From positions 62,001 through 126,000 of the forward strand of contig CAKTPP010000004.1 of NCBI GenBank assembly GCA_934591895.1: a DNA stretch of 64,000 nt. Direction: 5' to 3'. Origin of the DNA: an uncultured Oscillospiraceae bacterium (lineage in GTDB: Bacteria; Bacillota; Clostridia; Oscillospirales; Oscillospiraceae). The notes under the pieces were generated by a model that did not search any database, had not been told where the DNA came from, and saw only the letters and a program-made list of their open reading frames with translations. Below, in pieces: positions 42,149 through 51,009 of this stretch (positions are counted from its first letter, which is position 1; each line of letters starts with the position of its first letter). Both the position numbers and the translations under genes were made by a program.

Positions 42149-43086
42149 GCGGCGATCTCCTTTCTGCACCAGCGCTGACCCAGCCGCACCAGCAGCCTGA
42201 CCCAGCCGATGACCAGGCGGATGAACAGCCAGACGGCCAGCCACACCACCACAAGCGCGATGGCGAGCACGGCGGCGCCGCCGCCGAGCAGGATGAGCAT
42301 ATCCGCCACCATGGGCAGACCGATGAACGCGGTCATGATCAGACCGACACCGGCCGCGCCGCACGCAGCGCCGATGGCCAGCACGGCCAGATCCAGCACC
42401 AGCAGCACGGCAAACACCGGCACGCCGACGATGATCGCGCCGAGCGTGTACAGGATCGCCAGAAAGACGTTCGTCTTGTATTCCGGCTCGTAGTCGTCGT
42501 AGTATTCGTCGTATTCCTCGCCGGATTGTTCGTCATAGTAGCCGTCGTCTTCAGCGGGCTGCTCGTCATAGTAGCCGTCGTCTTCAGCGGGCTGCTCGTC
42601 GTAGCGGCCGTCGTCTTCGGCGGGCTGCTCGTCATAGTAGCCGTCGTCTTCAGCGGGCTGCTCGTCATAGTAGCCGTCGTCCTCGGCGGGCTGCTCGTCG
42701 AACGAGAGCTGACCGTCGAGCACGGGCGCTGCGTCCGTTTCGGGCTCGTCAGGATCCTCCGGCAGCTCCGGGAACGTGAACGACGGCGCGGGCTTGCGCG
42801 CTGCGGCCGCGGTCATCGGGCGGTACTGCTCGGCGCGCGGACGCGGCTGGGGTGTACGCTTGGGCTGCGCCTGCGCGGGTGCGACCACGGGCGCGGCGGC
42901 CGGCGTGATCTTGCCGCTGTCGGCATACCGGATGAGGGCAACGGCGACTTTGGTCGGGTTGCCGATCTCCTGAATGAGGCGCTCCTCATCGGGCGCATTG
43001 TCAAACATATTCTCCATCTGCGCGATGAGCGCCTGACGTGTCTGTTCGTCGGTGATCAGGCCGAGCAGGCTGCTGATCTCCGCCAT
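42145..43086 (-). CDS. HAAS (DUF1700)-like membrane protein with 11-residue tandem repeats
   Basis: 313 aa. The N-terminal 50 residues resemble the HAAS domain (ENMFDNAPDEERLIQEIGNPTKVAVALI). A proline-rich linker follows, then five copies of DEQPAEDDGYY (about 127-185), an acidic tyrosine stretch, and three or four membrane helices (AILYTLGAIIVGVPVFAVLLVL ...). The first ATG (43086) has no ribosome site. An in-frame ATC at 43104 has GGAGGTGA six bases before it and would add the N-R-Q-S-Y residues expected at a HAAS N-terminus. HAAS proteins usually pair with PadR regulators; none is here. Confidence 0.7.
   Translation of the reverse strand: MAEISSLLGLITDEQTRQALIAQMENMFDNAPDEERLIQEIGNPTKVAVALIRYADSGKITPAAAPVVAPAQAQPKRTPQPRPRAEQYRPMTAAAARKPAPSFTFPELPEDPDEPETDAAPVLDGQLSFDEQPAEDDGYYDEQPAEDDGYYDEQPAEDDGRYDEQPAEDDGYYDEQPAEDDGYYDEQSGEEYDEYYDDYEPEYKTNVFLAILYTLGAIIVGVPVFAVLLVLDLAVLAIGAACGAAGVGLIMTAFIGLPMVADMLILLGGGAAVLAIALVVVWLAVWLFIRLVIGWVRLLVRLGQRWCRKEIAA
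42527..42701 (-). repeat. 33-bp tandem repeat, five units
   Basis: In-frame units encode DEQPAEDDGYY, with one variant (GRY). Nearly identical at the DNA level (CTCGTCATAGTAGCCGTCGT...), so the number probably varies by slippage. Confidence 0.9.
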
Positions 43087-43159
43087 GTAACTCTGTCTGT
43101 TGATAGATGGTCACCTCCAAGGGGTTCGATTGCACATTGTATGGCATTCTAATTTACAT

Positions 43160-43188
43160 ATTATATTGCACGAATCAGGCGCGGTCAA
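43160..43188 (-). promoter_or_regulatory. Promoter of the HAAS-like gene
   Basis: Minus-strand TTGACC-N17-TATAAT. Confidence 0.8.
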
Positions 43189-43222
43189 GACCGAAATGCA
43201 CTTTTCGCCCGCGCACCGGCTC

Positions 43223-43251
43223 TTGACAGGCGGTCTGCGGCGGGGTATCCT
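43223..43251 (+). promoter_or_regulatory. Promoter of the 133-aa membrane protein gene
   Basis: TTGACA-N17-TATCCT, near consensus -35. Confidence 0.65.
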
Positions 43252-43298
43252 GTGAAAAAAGAGCCGGTTTGTCACCTGACCGGCAGGGAGGAACGCGT

Positions 43299-43700
43299 AT
43301 GCAGAACGAGCATCCTTACACAGAGCCCGCGCCTGAGACCGCGGAGGCCGGGCCCGTCGGGGCCGAATCCGCCAGGCCCGCGCCGGAAAAGCCGCGCGAG
43401 TCGTTTTTCCGCCGCCAGCGCCGCGAGCTTGCGGACATCTGGCGCGAGGTCTACTGCAACAGCCGCGCGCGGCGCATCCGCACGTGGCAGATCGCGGTGT
43501 TCGCGCTCATGATCGTCGAGGCGGCGGTCATGGCCGTCGCCGTCAACCCGGTCTACTGGGTCGGCGCGGGGCTGCTTGCGCTTTTGTGCGTGGGGCAGCT
43601 GTTTGACCGCCGGCCGGAGCGGCACACCGTCGCCGGTGTCGTGCTCTACGGCGTGATCGCCGTGCTCATCGGCATTTTTGTCGCCGAGCAGGTGCTTTGA
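43299..43700 (+). CDS. Hypothetical membrane protein (133 aa)
   Basis: About 60 polar, proline-rich residues, a basic stretch (FFRRQRRELADIWREVYCNSRARRIR), then three hydrophobic segments (IAVFALMIVEAAVMAVAV, WVGAGLLALLCVGQL, VVLYGVIAVLIGIFVAEQVL). ATG 43299 has GGGAGG seven bases upstream. No family recognised. Confidence 0.75.
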   Translation: MQNEHPYTEPAPETAEAGPVGAESARPAPEKPRESFFRRQRRELADIWREVYCNSRARRIRTWQIAVFALMIVEAAVMAVAVNPVYWVGAGLLALLCVGQLFDRRPERHTVAGVVLYGVIAVLIGIFVAEQVL

Positions 43701-43711
43701 GCGCTGCGCGC

Positions 43712-43740
43712 TTGACAAACGGCGGGCGATTGCATAAAAT
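43712..43740 (+). promoter_or_regulatory. Promoter of proS
   Basis: TTGACA-N17-TAAAAT. The short leader holds one hairpin, GCTGCGCGG/CCGCGCAGC (43772-43794); no T-box is visible. Confidence 0.75.
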
Positions 43741-43815
43741 ATAAAAGTTGCCCAATACATTATTAATTATGGCTGCGCGGGTGCTCCGCGCAGCATACAG
43801 AGGAGAGTTGCGCTT

Positions 43816-45252
43816 ATGGCCAAAGAAAAAAAGGTCGAGCAGATCACCGATATGGAAGTGGATTTCGCCCAGTGGTTCACCGACGTGTGCACCAAGGCGG
43901 AGCTTGTGGATTATTCCGACGTCAAGGGCCTGTTCATCCTGCGCCCCTACGGCTACGCCATCTGGGAGAACATCCAGCAGATCCTTGACGGCAAGTTCAA
44001 GGCGACCGGTCACCAGAACGTGTCCATGCCGATGCTGATCCCCGAGAGCCTGCTGCAGAAGGAGAAGGATCACGTCGAGGGCTTCGCGCCCGAGTGCGCG
44101 TGGGTCACCATGGGCGGCAGCGAGGAGCTGCCGGAGCGCCTGTGTGTGCGCCCGACGTCCGAGACGCTCTTCTGCCAGCACTGGAGCCACATCGTGCACA
44201 GCTGGCGCGACCTGCCGTGCCTGTATAACCAGTGGTGCAGCGTCATGCGCTGGGAAAAGACCACCCGCCCGTTCCTGCGCGGCCGTGAGTTTCTCTGGCA
44301 GGAGGGGCACACTCTGCACGCCACGGAGGCCGAGGCGCGCAAGGAGACGCTGCAGATGCTCGAGATCTACGCCGACACCTGCGAGCAGGAGCTGGCCATG
44401 CCCGTCATCCGCGGCAACAAGACCGACAAGGAGAAGTTCGCCGGTGCCGTGAACACCTACACCATCGAGTGCATGATGCACGACCGCAAGGCGCTGCAGT
44501 CCGGCACGAGCCACTACTTCGGCGACGGCTTTGCCCGCGCGTTCGACATCACCTACACCGACAAGAACAACCAGCAGGCCTATCCGCACCAGACCTCGTG
44601 GGGCCTGTCCACGCGCATCATCGGCGGCCTGATCATGACCCACGGCGACAACAGCGGCCTTGTGCTGCCGCCGCACATCGCGCCGATCCAGGTCATCGTG
44701 CTGCCCATCGCGGCGCACAAGCCCGGCGTGACCGAGAAGGCCGAGGAGCTCGTCGCGCGCCTGAAGGCCGCCGGTCTGCGTGCGCAGGGCGACTTCAGCG
44801 ACAACAGCCCCGGCTGGAAGTTTGCCAACTGGGAGATGAAGGGTGTGCCGCTGCGCGTCGAGATCGGCCCGAAAGACATCGAGGCCGGTCACTGCGTCGC
44901 CGTCCGCCGCGACAACGGCGAGAAGATCACCGTCGCGCTCGACGAGCTCGAGGCGCGCATCCCCGAGCTGCTCGAGACCGTGCAGCAGGGGCTGTTCGAC
45001 AAGGCCAAGCGCAATCTCGACGAGCACACCTATGCCGCGCACTCGCTGGCCGAGGCCAAGGAGCTGCAGGAGAAAAACGGCGGCTTCATCAAGACCATGT
45101 GGTGCGGCGACCTCGCCTGCGAGCTCGAGATGAAGGACAAGGCCGGCATGTCCAGCCGCTGCATCCCGTTCGAGCAGGAGCACATCGACGATGTCTGCCC
45201 CGTGTGCGGCAAGCCCGCCAAGTGCATGATCTACTGGGGCGTGGCGTACTGA
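43816..45252 (+). CDS. proS: Prolyl-tRNA synthetase, archaeal/eukaryotic-type (short form)
   Basis: 478 aa class II synthetase. Motif 2 is RWEKTTRPFLRGREFLWQEGHT, followed by the anticodon-binding domain (PIQVIVLPIAAHKPG...) and a C-terminal zinc-binding-like domain with CGDLAC and CPVCGKPAKC. It lacks the editing insertion of the bacterial long form and is the ProS type 3 found in many Clostridia. GAGGAG precedes the ATG. Confidence 0.95.
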   Translation: MAKEKKVEQITDMEVDFAQWFTDVCTKAELVDYSDVKGLFILRPYGYAIWENIQQILDGKFKATGHQNVSMPMLIPESLLQKEKDHVEGFAPECAWVTMGGSEELPERLCVRPTSETLFCQHWSHIVHSWRDLPCLYNQWCSVMRWEKTTRPFLRGREFLWQEGHTLHATEAEARKETLQMLEIYADTCEQELAMPVIRGNKTDKEKFAGAVNTYTIECMMHDRKALQSGTSHYFGDGFARAFDITYTDKNNQQAYPHQTSWGLSTRIIGGLIMTHGDNSGLVLPPHIAPIQVIVLPIAAHKPGVTEKAEELVARLKAAGLRAQGDFSDNSPGWKFANWEMKGVPLRVEIGPKDIEAGHCVAVRRDNGEKITVALDELEARIPELLETVQQGLFDKAKRNLDEHTYAAHSLAEAKELQEKNGGFIKTMWCGDLACELEMKDKAGMSSRCIPFEQEHIDDVCPVCGKPAKCMIYWGVAY

Positions 45253-45273
45253 GCGCACCCGAACCCAAAACGC

Positions 45274-45308
45274 AACCCGCCCGCTGCGGTCGCAGCGGGC
45301 GGGTTTTT
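45274..45308 (+). terminator. Terminator of proS
   Basis: 14-bp stem AACCCGCCCGCTGC with its complement, GGTC loop, T5; seven bases before the convergent GH2 stop codon. Confidence 0.9.
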
Positions 45309-45314
45309 CTGCGT

Positions 45315-47015
45315 TTATTCGTTTTCGATGTAGAAGATCTTGCGCAGCGTCTGCACCGGGAGCTTGACGATGCTGCGGTCATACGTCACGAGACCGTTGA
45401 GCTCGTGCTCCACGTCGCTCAGCTGCGTGTACACTGCGGCGCTGAGGCCCTGCGCGATGGCCGGACGGATCTGCTCGTCATAGAGCGCCTGGAGCGCGTA
45501 TTCGAGCGAGAGCGGCGCGTCGCACGTCTTGTAGCCGACGCTCCTGCCGCCCATGGCGTGCCCCTCGACACGGTGGGCGTAGCCGCCGAACTCGGACAGC
45601 AGTGTGGCGCGGCCAAGCTTGTCGGGCTGGAATTTGTATTTCTGAAAATACACGTGCAGGCTGCGCACATCGCCGAAGCCCTGATCGTGCCAGCCGCTGG
45701 CGGGGTCGATCGTGCGCGTCTTGTCCACGGACCGGATGACCTGCACGGCCGTCTGGCAGTCAAACTGCCCCCAGCCCTCGTTGAACGGCACCCACACGGC
45801 GATGCACGGGTGGTTGTAGAGCGTGGTGACCATGTCGCGCAGCTCGTTCAAAAACGCCTTGCGCGCCGTCACATTCGTGCGGCCGAAGAGGGGATACCAG
45901 CTGTCGTCAAGGTGCCAGCCCGTCACGAGCGGGGTCGAGACGATGAGCGGGTCGTAGCGCTTGCCGCCGCAGGGCATATCCTGCCAGACGAGCATGCCCA
46001 GCCGGTCGCAGTGGTAATACCAGCGGTCGCACTCGACCTTGATGTGCTTGCGCAGCATGTTGAAGCCCATGTCCTTGGCCAGCTGGATGTCGTAGACGAG
46101 CGCGTCGTCGCTCGGCGCGGTGTAGAGCCCGTCCGGCCAGTAGCCCTGGTCGAGCAGGCCGTTGTGAAAATACGGCTTGCCGTTGAGAAACAGGCGGCGC
46201 ACGCCGTTCGCATCCGTCTCGACGCTGCACTTGCGCATGGCAAAGTAGCTGTAGACCGTGTCGCTGCCGAGCGTCACGCTGAAGGGGTAGAGCGTCGGCT
46301 GCTCCGGCGACCAGGGGCGGAACGTCTGCACCGGCACGTGCGCCGGCACGCCTGCCGGAAACGTGAAGCGCCTGCCCTCGAGGTCGATCGTGCACTGACC
46401 CTCGCCCTCGACGGTGATCTCCACCTGATGCGCGTCGAACAGCGGCGTCACGCGCAGGGAGCGGATGTAATTCTGCGGCACGCTCTCGAGCCAGACCGTC
46501 TGCCAGATGCCGCTCTGCGGCGTGTACCAGATGCCGTGCGGGTGCAGCGTCTGCTTGCCGCGCGGGAGCTGGGACTTGTTGGTCGCATCGCGCACGCACA
46601 CAAGGATGGTGTTTTCTTTCGCCAGCACCTCGGTGATGTCCACCGTGAACGGCAGGTAGCCGCCCGTGTGCGTGGCCAGCTCCACGCCGTTGCACCACAC
46701 GGTCGCGGTCTGATCAACGGCGCCGAAGTGCAGCAGCACGCGGCCGACGTTGAACCCGTCCGGCAGCGTGACCGTGCGGATGTACCACAGGTATTCCTCC
46801 GGCTGCAGGACGTGTCCCACGCCGGACAGCTCGCTCTCGGGCGAGAAGGGCACAAGGATCGTGCCGTCGGCCTGCGCGGGCTTTTGCGCGCTCGTCGTGA
46901 TCGCGTAGCTCCACGGGCCGTTGAGATTCAGGTAGCTGTCGCGCACCATCTGCGGCCGGGGATACTCCGGCAGCGGCTGCGCGCGATCGATCGTGTCCGC
47001 CCAGGGTGTCAGCAT
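45315..47015 (-). CDS. Glycoside hydrolase family 2 protein
   Basis: 566 aa, cytosolic (no signal peptide). Sugar-binding domain (LNGPWSYAI, LLHFGAVDQTATVWCNGVELATHTGGYLPF), immunoglobulin-like domain, then TIM barrel (FNMLRKHIKVECDRWYYHCDRLGMLVWQDMP). General acid/base Glu in VPFNEGWGQFD, nucleophile Glu in LLSEFGGYAH. ATG 47015 has AGGAGG seven bases upstream; the frame is open further. Activity (beta-galactosidase, glucuronidase or mannosidase) cannot be told from the sequence; no transporter is adjacent. Confidence 0.88.
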   Translation of the reverse strand: MLTPWADTIDRAQPLPEYPRPQMVRDSYLNLNGPWSYAITTSAQKPAQADGTILVPFSPESELSGVGHVLQPEEYLWYIRTVTLPDGFNVGRVLLHFGAVDQTATVWCNGVELATHTGGYLPFTVDITEVLAKENTILVCVRDATNKSQLPRGKQTLHPHGIWYTPQSGIWQTVWLESVPQNYIRSLRVTPLFDAHQVEITVEGEGQCTIDLEGRRFTFPAGVPAHVPVQTFRPWSPEQPTLYPFSVTLGSDTVYSYFAMRKCSVETDANGVRRLFLNGKPYFHNGLLDQGYWPDGLYTAPSDDALVYDIQLAKDMGFNMLRKHIKVECDRWYYHCDRLGMLVWQDMPCGGKRYDPLIVSTPLVTGWHLDDSWYPLFGRTNVTARKAFLNELRDMVTTLYNHPCIAVWVPFNEGWGQFDCQTAVQVIRSVDKTRTIDPASGWHDQGFGDVRSLHVYFQKYKFQPDKLGRATLLSEFGGYAHRVEGHAMGGRSVGYKTCDAPLSLEYALQALYDEQIRPAIAQGLSAAVYTQLSDVEHELNGLVTYDRSIVKLPVQTLRKIFYIENE

Positions 47016-47067
47016 AGTGTGGCCTCCTTTTCCCGCCGGCTGCGCGCCGGCAGAACAGTTGTGATCT

Positions 47068-47096
47068 ATTTTACAGGATTTTTGCGCGCTTGTTAA
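47068..47096 (-). promoter_or_regulatory. Promoter of the GH2 gene
   Basis: Minus-strand TTAACA-N17-TAAAAT. Confidence 0.65.
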
Positions 47097-47275
47097 GCCC
47101 CCGCGCGCGGATTTTTTTCGCGTCTGCACATGCCTGTTTTCCGGATGAAACGGGAAAAAGGGGCCAAAATGCACAAAATGTTGCAAATTTTCCGCAAAGA
47201 TCGGTCTTGTCAGTATTTTTTCAGGTTCGTTAATATTTAAATTAGTACAATTTGATGTTTTTCCACCGTTTTTGG

Positions 47276-47304
47276 TGGACGAAAATGGGTTGGTGTGCTA
47301 AGAT
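47276..47304 (+). promoter_or_regulatory. Candidate promoter of the rnf operon
   Basis: TGGACG-N17-TAAGAT, 31 bases before rnfC. The AT-rich stretch 47206-47260 upstream offers a second possibility (TTGTCA-N17-TTAATA) and a CCACC/GGTGG hairpin. Confidence 0.45.
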
Positions 47305-47335
47305 ATGTGGGTCAAAAAATAGAGAGGTGATGCAA

Positions 47336-48691
47336 ATGCCCTTTAAGTTTCATGGCGGAGTTCATCCCAACTACATGAAGGCGCCGGACGTTCCGGTGAC
47401 CGTCATTGCTCCTCCGCCGCAGGTCGTGCTCCCGGTGATGCAGCATATCGGCGCACCCTGCAAGCCGCTGGTCGAAGTGGGCGACTATGTGAAGATGGGT
47501 CAGAAGATCGCTGACAGTCCCGCACCCGTCTCCGCCCCCATCCATGCGACCGTCTCCGGCAAGGTGATCGCCATCGAGCCGAGACCCCATCCGCTGGGCG
47601 ATATGGTCCCCGCGATCGTGATCGAAAACGACTTCCAGGACACCCCCTGCACGGATCTCGCGCCGCTGACGCCCGAGCAGATGAAGGATCCCGAGGCCAT
47701 TCTCGAGCGCATCCGTGAGGCCGGTATCGTCGGCCACGGCGGCGCCATGTTCCCGACCGCGTTCAAGATCCGCGGCGGCCTCGGCAAGGTCGACACGCTC
47801 ATCATCAACGGTGCAGAGTGCGAGCCGTACCTCAACGGCGACCACCTGACCATGAAGAACCACCCTGAGGAACTGCTCAAGGGCATCGAGCTGGCGCGCG
47901 TCGCGTCCGGTCTCGATAAGGCGTACTACGGCATCGAGAAGAACAAGCAGGACGCCATCGACCTGCTGCTGTCGAAGAATCCCGCGCAGTACGGCGTGGA
48001 GATCGTGCCGGAGAACGTCAAGTACCCGCAGGGCGCTGAGAAGATGCAGATCAAGGCCATCACGAACCGTGAGGTCAAGCCCGGCGGCCTGCCGTCCGGC
48101 GTCGGCTGCAACGTCATCAGCACCCAGACGGCTTACGCCATCTACCGCGCCTGCTACGAAGGCATGCCGAGCATTGAGCGTGTCCTCACCGTCGCCGGCA
48201 GCGCCATGGGCGATAAGTCCTATAACCTGCAGTGCCGCTTCGGTACCCCGTTCAGCTACATCGTCGAGCAGTGCGGCGGCTTCGTCGTCGAGCCGAAGAA
48301 GATCGTGCTCGGCGGCCCCATGATGGGTCTGATCGCCACGAATCTCGAGGCGCCCAACATCAAGGGCACCGCGGGCATCCTGTTTTTCACCGACAAGGAA
48401 GACCGCTCGGTCGAAAACCCGACGTGCATCCACTGCGGCAAGTGCCTGACGGTCTGCCCGATGAAGCTCGAGCCGCTGTACATGTACAAGTACTTCCAGA
48501 AGCGTGACTTCGAGAACATGCAGAAGTACCACATCCTCGACTGCTTCGAGTGCGGCAGCTGCTCGTACAACTGCCCGGGCCGTCTGCCCCTGACTCACAC
48601 CTTCAAGACCGCAAAGCTCCTCTTCGCCGCCCGCGCGGCGGAAGAAAAGGCCCGCGCGGAAGCCGCTGCAAAGGAGGCTGAAACGAAATGA
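47336..48691 (+). CDS. rnfC: Rnf electron transport complex subunit C
   Basis: 451 aa, peripheral NADH- and FMN-binding subunit with two [4Fe-4S] clusters (CIHCGKCLTVCP and CFECGSCSYNCPG near residues 375 and 415). The NADH-site loops VGHGGAMFPTAFKI and NGAECEPYL are clear. ATG 47336 (GAGAGGTG six bases before) is preferred to ATG 47330. First gene of rnfCDGEAB, the ferredoxin:NAD+ ion pump of anaerobes. Confidence 0.95.
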   Translation: MPFKFHGGVHPNYMKAPDVPVTVIAPPPQVVLPVMQHIGAPCKPLVEVGDYVKMGQKIADSPAPVSAPIHATVSGKVIAIEPRPHPLGDMVPAIVIENDFQDTPCTDLAPLTPEQMKDPEAILERIREAGIVGHGGAMFPTAFKIRGGLGKVDTLIINGAECEPYLNGDHLTMKNHPEELLKGIELARVASGLDKAYYGIEKNKQDAIDLLLSKNPAQYGVEIVPENVKYPQGAEKMQIKAITNREVKPGGLPSGVGCNVISTQTAYAIYRACYEGMPSIERVLTVAGSAMGDKSYNLQCRFGTPFSYIVEQCGGFVVEPKKIVLGGPMMGLIATNLEAPNIKGTAGILFFTDKEDRSVENPTCIHCGKCLTVCPMKLEPLYMYKYFQKRDFENMQKYHILDCFECGSCSYNCPGRLPLTHTFKTAKLLFAARAAEEKARAEAAAKEAETK

Positions 48692-49740
48692 CACCGAAAG
48701 AATTCACCTTTGACGCTGCCTACCAGCCTCAGGTTCGCGCCAAGCGCGGCACGCGCGAGATCATGCTCGATGTGATCATCGCCCTGCTTCCGGCTCTGTG
48801 CGTCGGCGTGTGGCAGTTCGGCGCTCAGGCGCTCATCCCGCTGGCCGTGTCGGTCGTGTCGTGCGTGGTTTTTGAGTGGGCTTACCGCAAGCTCCTGAAA
48901 AAGCCCGACTCCATCGGCGATCTGTCCGCCGTGGTCACCGGCATCCTGCTCGCGTTCACCCTGCCCGCCAACTGCAAGTGGTGGCTGCCGATCATCGGCG
49001 CGTTTTTCGCCATCGTGGTCGTCAAGCAGCTCTACGGCGGCATCGGCAAGAACTTCCTCAACCCGGCGCTCGCCGGCCGTGCGTTCCTGCTCGCGTCCTA
49101 CGCGCTGTTCATGACCGCGTGGGTCGTGCCCGGCAGTCTTGCCGGCGTTGTGGACGCTGAGACCATGGCCACCCCGCTGAGCTATATGAAGGCCGGCGAG
49201 GCGCTGCCGCAGTACTTCACCTTCAAGTCCATGTTCCTCGGCACGATGCCCGGCTGCCTCGGCGAGGTGAGCGCGCTCGCGCTGCTCATCGGCGGTGTGT
49301 ACCTGCTGTGCCGCAAGGTCATCACCTGGCACATCCCCGTGTCGTTCATCGGCTCCGTCGCGCTGCTGACGCTCATTTTCGGCAGCAAGAATGGCGGCGG
49401 CTACACCCACGTCGAGTGGATGCTCGACAACCTCCTGTCCGGCGGCCTGCTGCTCGGCGCGTTCTTCATGGCAACCGACTACAGCACCAGCCCCGTCACC
49501 GCTCCCGGCCGTATCATCTACGGCGTCGGCTGCGGCGCGCTGACCGTGCTCATCCGCGTGTTCGGCGGCTTCCCGGAGGGCGTTTCCTTTGCCATCCTCA
49601 TCATGAACTGCTGCGCGTGGATGTTCGACAAGCACACCCAGCGCCGTCAGTTCGGCGTCAGCCGCGAGGACGTCAAGGCCAAGAAGGCCGCTGCAAAGGC
49701 TGCGAAGAAAGAAGCAAAGGAGGCTGCTGCAAATGGCTGA
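48688..49740 (+). CDS. rnfD: Rnf complex subunit D
   Basis: 350 aa membrane protein with about nine helices. The covalent FMN threonine is expected in the MATDYSTSPVT segment (about residues 265-275). The C-terminal 30 residues are an alanine/lysine tail. Four-base overlap with rnfC. Confidence 0.95.
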   Translation: MTPKEFTFDAAYQPQVRAKRGTREIMLDVIIALLPALCVGVWQFGAQALIPLAVSVVSCVVFEWAYRKLLKKPDSIGDLSAVVTGILLAFTLPANCKWWLPIIGAFFAIVVVKQLYGGIGKNFLNPALAGRAFLLASYALFMTAWVVPGSLAGVVDAETMATPLSYMKAGEALPQYFTFKSMFLGTMPGCLGEVSALALLIGGVYLLCRKVITWHIPVSFIGSVALLTLIFGSKNGGGYTHVEWMLDNLLSGGLLLGAFFMATDYSTSPVTAPGRIIYGVGCGALTVLIRVFGGFPEGVSFAILIMNCCAWMFDKHTQRRQFGVSREDVKAKKAAAKAAKKEAKEAAANG

Positions 49741-50305
49741 AAAGACTGAAAAGAAATCCGGCGGCGGCCAGATCGTCAAGCTCGCGCTCGTGCTCTTTGC
49801 CGTGTCCGCGATCATGGCGCTCGCGCTCGGCCTCATCTATGAGGTGACGAAGGACACCATCGCCATGCGCGCCGCCGAGACGACCAAAAACGCATACGCC
49901 AACGTTCTCCAGGCCGACGATTACGCAGAGCAGGCCGATTTTGAGAACGACGGCACCATCACCAAGCTCAGCGTCGCCACCACCGGCGGCGAGAAGACCG
50001 GCTACGTCGCCGAGACCACGTTCTCCGGCGCACAGGGCATGATCACCATGGTCGTCGGTCTCGACAGCGACTATAACTGCACCGGCGTGTACGTCACCAA
50101 GCACTCCGAGACCTCCGGCCTCGGCGCGAAGGCGGCCGACACCACCGACGGCGCATGGCGCGACAACCTCGTTGGTCAGGGCGACGGCCTTGCGCTGACG
50201 AAGGACAAGGGCACGGTCGAGGCCATCTCCGGCGCGACGATCACGTCCCGCGCCGTCGTCACCGAAGTGCAGACCGTCATCAACGCGGCCAAGTCGCTGG
50301 GTTAA
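49733..50305 (+). CDS. rnfG: Rnf complex subunit G
   Basis: 190 aa. One N-terminal helix (about 13-36), then an extracytoplasmic FMN-binding domain with the covalent flavin motif SGATITSRAV near residue 170. Eight-base overlap with rnfD. Confidence 0.95.
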   Translation: MAEKTEKKSGGGQIVKLALVLFAVSAIMALALGLIYEVTKDTIAMRAAETTKNAYANVLQADDYAEQADFENDGTITKLSVATTGGEKTGYVAETTFSGAQGMITMVVGLDSDYNCTGVYVTKHSETSGLGAKAADTTDGAWRDNLVGQGDGLALTKDKGTVEAISGATITSRAVVTEVQTVINAAKSLG

Positions 50306-50318
50306 GGAGGGCTGAAGC

Positions 50319-51008
50319 ATGAATATCAAACAACAGTTCAAGGAAGGCCTCATTACCAACAACCCGGTTCTCGTGCAGCTCATCGGCATGTGCGCAACCA
50401 TGGCCATCACGACCAGCCTCTTCAACGGCATCGGCATGGGTCTGTCCGTGCTCGTCATCCTGACGTGCTGCAATGTGGTCATTTCTCTCATCCGTAAGGT
50501 CATCCCGAATGACATCCGTCTGGCCATCTTCGTGCTGGTCATCGCGAGCTTCGTGACGATCGTCGACCTGCTGCTGCAGGCCTACGTCCCCGCGCTGAGC
50601 GCGTCTCTGGGCGTGTTCATCCCGCTGATCGTCGTCAACTGCATCATCATCGGCCGCGCCGAAGCGTTCTGCCAGAAAAACCCCGTCGGCCCGTCGTTCT
50701 TCGACGGTATCTTCCAGGGTCTCGGCTACACGCTCGTGCTCATCGCCATGTGTGTCATCCGTGAGCTGCTCGGCAAGGGCACGTTCGGCACCGGCATCTT
50801 CAACACCATCGGCGGTGTCATCGGCACCGGCAACGGCATTCAGATCTTCCCGTCCGAGTACGGCGCGCTCGTGCTCACGCTCCCGATCGGCGGCTTCATT
50901 ACGCTCGGCTGCCTGATCGCGCTCATGCAGTATGCGCTGCGCAAGTCCGCCGAGAAGAAGGAAGCCAAGGAAAAAGCGCTTGCTGCGCAGGAAAAGGAGG
51001 CGGCATAA
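50319..51008 (+). CDS. rnfE: Rnf complex subunit E
   Basis: 229 aa, six membrane helices, with the family segments LTNNPVLVQ-like (ITNNPVLVQLIGMC) and VVNCIIIGRAEAF. Homologous to RnfA; together they carry the membrane iron-sulfur centre. AAGGAGG precedes the start. Confidence 0.95.
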   Translation: MNIKQQFKEGLITNNPVLVQLIGMCATMAITTSLFNGIGMGLSVLVILTCCNVVISLIRKVIPNDIRLAIFVLVIASFVTIVDLLLQAYVPALSASLGVFIPLIVVNCIIIGRAEAFCQKNPVGPSFFDGIFQGLGYTLVLIAMCVIRELLGKGTFGTGIFNTIGGVIGTGNGIQIFPSEYGALVLTLPIGGFITLGCLIALMQYALRKSAEKKEAKEKALAAQEKEAA

Positions 51009-51009
51009 C

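Noticed and set aside
42527..42701. CRISPR array
   Set aside because: Contiguous 33-bp in-frame coding repeats without spacers.
43110..43135. tRNA-like GGGTTCGATT near 43121
   Set aside because: No acceptor stem or cloverleaf can be formed around it.
43741..43815. T-box leader for proS
   Set aside because: The leader is only about 70 nt and lacks the AGGGTGG-like antiterminator bulge.
45315..47096. Frame of 875 codons on the plus strand across the end of proS and the GH2 gene
   Set aside because: Shadow of proS in another frame and of GH2 in antisense; no motif.
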